From CAZVRZ01 sp964629965 (lineage in GTDB: Bacteria; Chloroflexota; Anaerolineae; Anaerolineales; UBA4823): a DNA stretch of 39,798 nt. This document shows positions 34,553-39,798 of this stretch, piece after piece (positions within the stretch are counted from its first letter, which is position 1; each line of letters starts with the position of its first letter). The stretch spans positions 1 through 39,798 of the forward strand of contig CAZVRZ010000034.1 of NCBI GenBank assembly GCA_964629965.1. The letters run 5' to 3'. Made by a program: the position numbers and the translations under genes. The notes under the pieces were generated by a model that did no database searches, was not told where the DNA came from, and saw only the letters and a program-made list of their open reading frames with translations.

Positions 34553-34792
34553 AGACCTCAATGGACGCAGGTTGTAGTCCCACTCTTGCTTGAGCTGGAA
34601 CTTGCGTGGGCAGCCGAGCAGGGTGGTGATGGTGACGCCGAAATCGTCCGGGCGCATGTTGGCCAGGATGCCTTTGACCACCGGGGCGGTCATCGGGCAG
34701 CCAGGCAGCGCGCCGCTGCGGGCGCAGGCCAGGCAGGCTTGCGGTGGGGTCGGTTCGCCGCTGACTTCGCAGATGAAATTCTGGAATGGCAT
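34547..34792 (-). pseudogene. Truncated Cas4-like/PD-(D/E)XK nuclease gene
   Basis: 81 codons. Cysteine-rich start (CEVSGEPTPPQACLACARSG), then DFGVTITTLLGCPRKFQLKQEWDY, which resembles the N-terminal 'S-L-x-x-CPRKF' region of Cas4/PD-(D/E)XK exonuclease-type proteins. The nuclease core (D, ExK) is missing because the frame ends where the recombinase fragment begins; their stop codons adjoin at 34547-34552. ATG lies 2 nt after the stop of the upstream gene with a GAGGAAGG ribosome site. The family assignment is tentative; the truncation is what the sequence shows. Confidence 0.5.
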
Positions 34793-34794
34793 GG

Positions 34795-35433
34795 CTAACC
34801 TTCCTCAACAGGCAAAGGGACGGTGGATTGGTTTGCCCAGGGTGCAGGCGACGGCGTGAAGCCCAGTTCGCGCAACTCGTCCGCCACGCCGCGCAGGGCG
34901 CGGACGTAGGCCTTATCCATTTCGGCGGCTTGCGGGCTGCGGTTGAGCGCAATTTCCTGGATGGTTGCTTCATCCTCCAGCCAGAACAGGATGTCGTTGA
35001 TGGTGACTGGCGCAGGCCAGCCGCCGTTGGCGGCCCGTTCTTTGGCCATAGAAAGGGCATCGAAGGCTTCGTCAGCCTCGTCCAGGATCCTCAAGGCCCG
35101 GGCATTCACATCATCGTCAGCCATACGGTCCGGCTGGCAGCAATGACCTGCGTCTGGCAGTTCGCCAGGAGTACCGCAGACCTGCGCCCAAACCTTACCG
35201 TCCGGCCCGATGCCAAACGTGACCTGGGTTTCGAAGGGAAATTCCTTTCCATTCCATTCTCCCGCTTCCAGAAAGCCGCCGTTGAGCTTGTGCTCAGGCA
35301 CGCCCTGAAACAGCGTTTCGAAGGGCGCCGCCGAGGGAGCCTGGACGCCGGGCAGGTGGATGAGAATCCCATCATTGGTTTTGAAAGCAGAGCCGGTATA
35401 CGGTTCGCCGTTGATTTCCAGTTGAAGTTTCAT
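34795..35433 (-). CDS. Hypothetical protein of the island
   Basis: 212 residues, not recognised. The N-terminal half is beta-rich (MKLQLEINGEPYTG ... FPFETQVTFGIGPDGKVWAQV) and the C-terminal half is helical and acidic (ALRILDEADEAFDALSMAKERAA ... KAYVRALRGVADELREL). No membrane segment or signal. GGAG ribosome site 7 nt upstream of the ATG; co-directional with the truncated nuclease 2 nt downstream and with the radC remnant upstream, so the three were probably one cargo operon of an integrated element. Confidence 0.7.
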   Translation of the reverse strand: MKLQLEINGEPYTGSAFKTNDGILIHLPGVQAPSAAPFETLFQGVPEHKLNGGFLEAGEWNGKEFPFETQVTFGIGPDGKVWAQVCGTPGELPDAGHCCQPDRMADDDVNARALRILDEADEAFDALSMAKERAANGGWPAPVTINDILFWLEDEATIQEIALNRSPQAAEMDKAYVRALRGVADELRELGFTPSPAPWANQSTVPLPVEEG

Positions 35434-35473
35434 GGTTGTCTCCAGTGTGTGACTTAGGTGTGAAAGGCCAGGC

Positions 35474-36054
35474 TTACGAGAAGCCCAGCCCTCTTTCTTT
35501 CAAACTTACATAACGGGTTGGATTGCGCCCACAGACGATATGATCCAGGACATCGATATCCAAAGTCTTACCTGCCTGAACGATGGCGCGTGTGACGGCG
35601 ACATCATCGGGCTGGGCGTTGGATCGCCGGATGGGTGGCAGTGGGCAACAACGATGGATGTAGCATTGCGCCGGATAGCGGCTTTGAATACCTCGCCCAC
35701 CCGCACCTGCGATGAGTTCGTCGAGCCGCGGTACAGCTTGTCGATCTCGATCAGGCGGTTGCGGGTGTTCAAGAGCAGCACCCACATCTCTTCCTGCTCC
35801 AATAGACTCATGTCGTACTGGATCAGATTGGCTGCATCGGCCGGGCTGTGGATCAGCGGGCGTTCGTCCTCGACCTCCACTGCCAGGCGGCGGCCCAGTT
35901 CCAATGCGGAAACCAGGCGCGCGGCAGTCTGCTGTCCGATGCCATGAACGCTGGCGGCGATCTCGCTGGCCGAAGCCATGCGGATTGCGCGCAGCGAACC
36001 ATAGCGGGCCAACAGAGCTTCGGCAGTTTCAATCTGGCGCGGTCCGCCAAGGGG
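35474..36054 (-). pseudogene. radC: radC-like gene, frameshifted and 5'-disrupted
   Basis: Reading from 36054: GGPRQIETAEALLARYGS, helix-hairpin-helix-like IHGIGQQTAARLVSALELGRR, then the JAB/MPN core with metal motif VVAHCHPSGDPTPSP. The family continues with DDVAVTRAIVQAG...; here that part is in another frame (35474-35785), and one missing base near 35607-35612 explains the switch. Upstream, an in-frame TAA (36057-36055) separates this from the expected first ~60 residues. RadC-type JAMM proteins are common on mobile elements. Non-functional as sequenced, unless the lesions are assembly errors. Confidence 0.8.
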
Positions 36055-36176
36055 TTACACTACGTTAACGAGTTTCGGGAGTGAGAGGGTGTGCCCTCCG
36101 CGTCAGTTGTGCGGGATGGGATTCTCGATAGCCCGTAAGATTTCGTCCGCCCGGTACAGGCGATTGCGCCTCTGCC

Positions 36177-36211
36177 AAAGTGCAAATAACGATTTGCGTT
36201 ATTTGCACTTT
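36177..36211. repeat. Perfect 15-bp inverted repeat with 5-nt loop
   Basis: AAAGTGCAAATAACG (36177-36191), ATTTG, CGTTATTTGCACTTT (36197-36211). No T-tract follows, so it is not a standard terminator. It lies in 36055-36486, which otherwise holds the promoter below and the leader of the permease gene; I see no gene there. Confidence 0.8.
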
Positions 36212-36264
36212 CGGTAGCGTGCATCTTGGTTTGTTGATTATTCTTTGGCACCCCCAAGGGTGAT

Positions 36265-36294
36265 TTGTGCACCATCTCTGTATCATGCTATAAT
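36265..36294 (+). promoter_or_regulatory. Promoter of the permease/persulfide dioxygenase operon
   Basis: TTGTGC (36265-36270), 18 bp, TATAAT (36289-36294) with an extended -10 TGC just before. Leaves a leader of about 185 nt before the permease gene. Confidence 0.6.
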
Positions 36295-36486
36295 ATTTTT
36301 GAGATCCTCTGTATGCGCCGCGCCAAGCACGCATTGTTCAGGAGGGCAAGGATGTTCTAAGCAGCAGTGTTGTCACCCGCAGGGATACAAATCGGATGGC
36401 AAGATCGATCTCATGTGGAAATGCCGGGGCCGCAATGCAGCACCACCACTCGCATGCTTTGCGGGTGGCAGTGATAAGGAAAATGA

Positions 36487-38292
36487 TTGGGAAATAATGG
36501 TATGGATGCGACAGTCCTCACCGTTCTACTGATTCTGATCGCCACCGTCGTCATGCTTGTCTTTGAATTCGTTAGCATCGAGGTGGCAGCGCTGCTGTGT
36601 ATGCTGACATTGGGGTGGAGCGGCATCCTTGAACCCGGTGAGGTGTTTGCCGGTTTTTCAAGCAACGCGGTCATTGCCATGATGGGGGTGATGATCCTGG
36701 GTGGAGGCATCGCCAGGACCGGCATCATGGATCAGTTCGCTCAGGCTGTTCTGCGCTGGGTGGGTACAAGCAGACCCAAAGTGATCTTCTTCATGTCGCT
36801 TTCTGTTGGCGTTCTATCCGGGTTCATTCAGAACATCGGCGCCGCGGCGCTCTTCCTCCCGGGAATTCTCAATATCTCCCGCAAGGGAAGGATCCCGGCA
36901 TCTGCCCTGATCATGCCGATCGGCTTTGCCGCCATCCTGGGCGGAACCATGAGTATGGTCGGTTCTGGTCCGCTGATCCTGGTCAATGATCTGCTCGACA
37001 ATGCTGGTTTGGCTGCTTTCGATTTGTTCAGTGTCACACCGGTGGGAATCCTGCTGCTTCTTTCGGGGATCGCCTTCTTCCTCATCTTTGGCAAATTCGT
37101 GCTTCCTGACTCAGCGCCCGAGGGCAGCCCACTTTCAGAGCAGGACAAACTGGTCGCTGCCCTGCACCTGCCGAATCAGATCAGGCATTATACTGTTCCC
37201 CCCAACAGCCCGCTCATCGGTGTGACGACCGAACGCTCGGGTGTCTGGGATACCTACAAACTGCATATTCTTGGCATCGCCGGCGACAGGGATGTGGAAT
37301 ATGCGCCCTGGCGGGAAAGGAAATTCGAGGCAGGGCAGGAACTGGCGCTGCTGGGCAATGAAGAGGATGCGCTCCGCTTCGCTGCCGTCCACCAGTTGGT
37401 GGAACAGAAAAAGCCCTACCCGTTCACCAACCTGCATGATCCAGATAGCGCCGGTTTTGCCGAGGTGATCATCCCGCCCCGTTCGGCAATGGTGGGTCAG
37501 ACCATACGCCAGTTTGGACTGCGAAAGCGCTATGCCGTAGAACCGGTGATGCTCTTCAGTAAAGGTGAAACGCTCCGGGGAGATTTCTCAGACCATCTGC
37601 TCCTTCCCGGCGATACGATCATTGTTCATGGCCTGTGGGAGAAGATCCATGATCTGAAGATCGGCTCCGATTTCTTGGTGGCGACGCCATTCACAGTGAT
37701 GAAGATGAACCGTTCAAAAGCCCGGATTGCCTTGCTTTGCTTCCTGGGAGCCATTGGGCTGGCACTGTCTGGCGCGCCGATATCTATGGCATTCCTCACT
37801 GGTGCCATCGCCATGGTTCTGGCACGGGTGCTGACCATCCAGGAAGCCTTTCAAGCCATTGAGTGGAAGGTGGTTTTTCTGATCGCCGGGCTGATCCCGC
37901 TGGGGATTGCCATGGAGAAAAGCGGAGCAGCTGCCTTCCTGGCGGAAAGAGTGATGGCGTTGGCGCAGGGCGGCCATCCGTTCCTCATCGTCCTGGCGGT
38001 GGCGTTCCTTTCTATGCTGTTTTCGCTCTTCATGTCGAATGTTGGCGCCATTGTCGTCCTGGCGCCGCTGGTCATGAGCATGGCGCAGATTGCCGGGCTC
38101 GACCCCCGTCCCCTGGTATTGCTGGCGGCTGTATCCACGGCAAATTCCTTCATTCTGCCCACCCACCAGGTCAATGCGCTGCTGATGCCCTCCGGTGGTT
38201 ACCGCAATGCAGACTATTTTCGGGCAGGCGGCGGAATGACGCTGATCTTTATGACCGTAGTGACCATCGCCTTCTATTTCTTCTACCTGTAA
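36487..38292 (+). CDS. SLC13-family anion permease with RCK_C domains
   Basis: 601 residues. About 10-12 membrane helices in two halves (~8-200 and ~415-600), separated by two TrkA-C/RCK_C domains (~240-300, PLIGVTTERSGVWD; ~325-395, IPPRSAMVGQTIRQFGLRKR). Helical signature SNVGAIVVLAPLVMSMA and FILPTHQVNALLMPSGGY fit the DASS/CitT-SLC13 group that carries sulfate, thiosulfate or dicarboxylates. With a persulfide dioxygenase next door, a sulfur anion is the likelier cargo (inference). Start is TTG 36487, preceded by AAGGA at 6 nt; an ATG five codons later has no ribosome site. Confidence 0.85.
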   Translation: MGNNGMDATVLTVLLILIATVVMLVFEFVSIEVAALLCMLTLGWSGILEPGEVFAGFSSNAVIAMMGVMILGGGIARTGIMDQFAQAVLRWVGTSRPKVIFFMSLSVGVLSGFIQNIGAAALFLPGILNISRKGRIPASALIMPIGFAAILGGTMSMVGSGPLILVNDLLDNAGLAAFDLFSVTPVGILLLLSGIAFFLIFGKFVLPDSAPEGSPLSEQDKLVAALHLPNQIRHYTVPPNSPLIGVTTERSGVWDTYKLHILGIAGDRDVEYAPWRERKFEAGQELALLGNEEDALRFAAVHQLVEQKKPYPFTNLHDPDSAGFAEVIIPPRSAMVGQTIRQFGLRKRYAVEPVMLFSKGETLRGDFSDHLLLPGDTIIVHGLWEKIHDLKIGSDFLVATPFTVMKMNRSKARIALLCFLGAIGLALSGAPISMAFLTGAIAMVLARVLTIQEAFQAIEWKVVFLIAGLIPLGIAMEKSGAAAFLAERVMALAQGGHPFLIVLAVAFLSMLFSLFMSNVGAIVVLAPLVMSMAQIAGLDPRPLVLLAAVSTANSFILPTHQVNALLMPSGGYRNADYFRAGGGMTLIFMTVVTIAFYFFYL

Positions 38293-38322
38293 TCCAATTC
38301 AATTACTCAAGGAGGATATCCC

Positions 38323-39786
38323 ATGCTGATCAAACATTTTTTCACCGGTAAGATTGCCCACAGTTCCTACATCCTTGCTGGCAAGAAGAGTTGCGCGGTG
38401 ATCGATCCCCAGCGCGATGTGGACATCTACATCAAAGAAGCCCGCGCGATGGGCTTGGACATCACCCACATCCTGCAGACCCATCTCCATGCCGATTTCA
38501 TTTCCGGGCACATGGACCTGGCAAAGACCGGGGCAAAGATCTATGTGGCAAAGTCGGCGGGGTGCACGTTCGACCATGTCCCCCTTTCCGATGGTGACAC
38601 CGTTGAATTGGAAGATATGCTGCTGCAGGTGCTGGAAACACCAGGACACACGCCCGAGCATCTCAGTTATGTGATCATCGACAAGTCTCGTTCGGATGAT
38701 CCGATCGGGGTTTTTGTCGGCGACACGCTTTTTGTTGGCGATGTGGGCAGACCCGACCTCTTCCCGGAGATCGCCCAGGAACTGGCAGGGCAGCTCTATG
38801 ACAGTCTCCACGATAAGCTATTGAAACTGCCAGACTATGTTGAGGTCTATCCTGCGCACGGGGCGGGCTCTCTGTGTGGTCGTGCGATGGGCGCCAAATG
38901 GACCAGCACGATCGGCTATGAACGCCGTTTCAATACAGCCCTGCAGATCGAGGACAGATCCGCTTTCATCCGCTCACTGACTGAGAACATGCCGCCCGCG
39001 CCCGACCATTTCAGCCGCTGCAGCGATATCAACCGCCATGGACCGAGCCGCCTGGACGAACTTCCCTCCATGGCGGAATTGAACGCCGAACAGTTCAGTA
39101 AGCGCATTGAAGATCCAGGAACGGTGGTGCTGGATTCTCGCAGTTATCATGCCTATGCCGGTTTGCATCTCACCGGTGCCTGGCATCTTGACATCAATGG
39201 TAATTTCCCTACCTTTGCCGGCTGGGTTCTGCCAACGGACAAGGATGTTCTGATGGTAGCGGACGATTACCAGAAAGCCCAGGAAGCCAATATCTGGGCG
39301 CGCCGGGTGGGCGTGGATCGGATCGCTGGCTATCTGGATGGCGGCATGGCGGCATGGGCTGTGGCAGGTTTGGCTTGCAGCGGCACCAAGCTGCTTGATA
39401 CCAGCGATCTGCACAAAATGATCGCCGGCCATGAGGACTTTGTGCTCGTGGATGTCCGCGCTCCGTTGGAATATGAGGACAACCATATCGTCGGAGCAAT
39501 CAATATCCCGGTGGCAGAACTGCGCACCCGCCACAAAGAATTGAACAAAGATAAGGCCACCGTCCTGGTGTGTAGTTCGGGCAATCGTTCCAGCCTCGGC
39601 ATCAGCATACTCGAACAACATGGCTTCAAGGATCTCTACAATGTCGCCGGAGGCATGAGCGGCTACAGCGCTGCCGGCTACACGCGCGAGTGCCGCGCTT
39701 GTGTCAATCCGCATGGTTCCAGGTTCTTCACCGCCTTTCGTGAGGTCAAGAAACACTGGGATGCAGAAGAAAGAATGGAGGCGTAA
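38323..39786 (+). CDS. Persulfide dioxygenase (MBL)-rhodanese-rhodanese fusion
   Basis: 487 residues. N-terminal ETHE1-like metallo-beta-lactamase domain (~1-240): THLHADFISGH with His54, His56 and Asp58, GHTPEH with His109, and GDTLFVGD with Asp134; His54, His109 and Asp134 would be the iron ligands. Then a rhodanese domain without catalytic Cys (~250-350) and an active one (~360-460) with Cys417 in VCSSGNRSS. Such fusions oxidise glutathione- or thiol-persulfide to sulfite and pass sulfane sulfur on, in sulfide detoxification. Very strong ribosome site AAGGAGG. Thirty nucleotides after the permease, so one operon. Cytoplasmic. Confidence 0.9.
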   Translation: MLIKHFFTGKIAHSSYILAGKKSCAVIDPQRDVDIYIKEARAMGLDITHILQTHLHADFISGHMDLAKTGAKIYVAKSAGCTFDHVPLSDGDTVELEDMLLQVLETPGHTPEHLSYVIIDKSRSDDPIGVFVGDTLFVGDVGRPDLFPEIAQELAGQLYDSLHDKLLKLPDYVEVYPAHGAGSLCGRAMGAKWTSTIGYERRFNTALQIEDRSAFIRSLTENMPPAPDHFSRCSDINRHGPSRLDELPSMAELNAEQFSKRIEDPGTVVLDSRSYHAYAGLHLTGAWHLDINGNFPTFAGWVLPTDKDVLMVADDYQKAQEANIWARRVGVDRIAGYLDGGMAAWAVAGLACSGTKLLDTSDLHKMIAGHEDFVLVDVRAPLEYEDNHIVGAINIPVAELRTRHKELNKDKATVLVCSSGNRSSLGISILEQHGFKDLYNVAGGMSGYSAAGYTRECRACVNPHGSRFFTAFREVKKHWDAEERMEA

Positions 39787-39798
39787 ATGTTCGAATAC
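39787..39798 (+). CDS. Start of a further gene (four codons, partial)
   Basis: ATG TTC GAA TAC at the right edge, directly after the TAA of the persulfide dioxygenase fusion and with GGAGG 6 nt upstream. It is the next gene of the same operon; product unknown. Confidence 0.6.

Noticed and set aside
34547..34792. cas4 as part of a CRISPR-Cas locus
   Set aside because: Only an N-terminal fragment with a CPRKF-like motif is present, with no array or other cas genes; general PD-(D/E)XK remnant is the most that can be said.
36103..36180. Short minus-strand peptide WQRRNRLYRADEILRAIENP before a stop, resembling the C-terminus of a Fic-type protein
   Set aside because: Only about 25 codons, cut off by the 36177 palindrome, and the resemblance is too weak to annotate.
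36177..36211. Rho-independent terminator
   Set aside because: The stem is long and perfect but AT-rich, with no T-tract on either side.

Overview
The window looks like a chromosomal contig (two 10-N scaffold gaps) from a GC-rich bacterium, most likely a Chloroflexota/Anaerolineae member. The evidence is indirect: the style of the DsbA-like N-terminus, a selenium-type molybdenum hydroxylase accessory set (YqeB, YqeC fused to a MocA-like transferase, MocA), leaderless-looking promoters and large multi-REC hybrid kinases. No rRNA, tRNA or CRISPR array was seen.

Layout. (1) 1-4045, minus strand: small housekeeping and accessory genes (DsbA-like anchor, alpha/beta hydrolase, V4R protein, GNAT, RsfS, ThpR, single-domain response regulator). 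(2) 4304-9508, minus strand: a translationally coupled molybdenum hydroxylase operon, xdh large subunit > yqeB > yqeC-mocA fusion > mocA. (3) 9720-25538, plus strand: a long chain of genes with ATGA/TGATG overlaps at most junctions. It encodes three hybrid histidine kinases with REC-REC-Hpt tails, a response regulator-adenylate cyclase, an NHL-propeller exported protein, a YjjG-like HAD phosphatase, a lone DNA methyltransferase and a CPBP-family membrane protein. (4) 25557-33157, plus strand: quinone-oxidoreductase-like MDR, GH53 galactanase lipoprotein, tandem GNAT, a fourth hybrid kinase, a small zinc-ribbon ORF and a second alpha/beta hydrolase. (5) 33158-36290: a decayed island holding a headless large serine recombinase (AT-richer than its surroundings), a truncated Cas4-like/PD-(D/E)XK gene, a hypothetical gene and a radC pseudogene. 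(6) 36265-39798, plus strand: SLC13/RCK_C permease, persulfide-dioxygenase-rhodanese fusion, and the first codons of another gene.

The most unusual signal is not a gene. A family of tiny hairpins is scattered through the window, mostly INSIDE open reading frames and in frame. Each has a stem of 4-7 bp closed by a G-C pair around an invariant RGTA tetraloop (TACY on the other strand). The stems differ between copies but stay complementary (GAGTTG/CAACTC, GAGCTG/CAGCTC, GAGCAG/CTGCTC, GAGCCG/CGGCTC, GCGCTG/CAGCGC, CCGCTG/CAGCGG, CCGCCG/CGGCGG, CCCATCG/CGATGGG), so structure rather than sequence is kept. Copies sit in linkers between kinase domains, in surface loops and at protein termini, often in tandem with a 15-nt period. 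Comparing the four kinase paralogues shows directly that one copy is a recent insertion into a receiver domain. At least three further repeat types behave alike: GAGACGC-type hairpins, 15-nt ACGAAT-type tandems, and a ~45-nt element shared by a kinase and the HAD gene. In the third kinase a frameshift falls at or just before such a repeat.

Together the signalling genes look like a multi-input phosphorelay that could feed cAMP synthesis through the coupled receiver-cyclase. Ligands and outputs cannot be read from the sequence.
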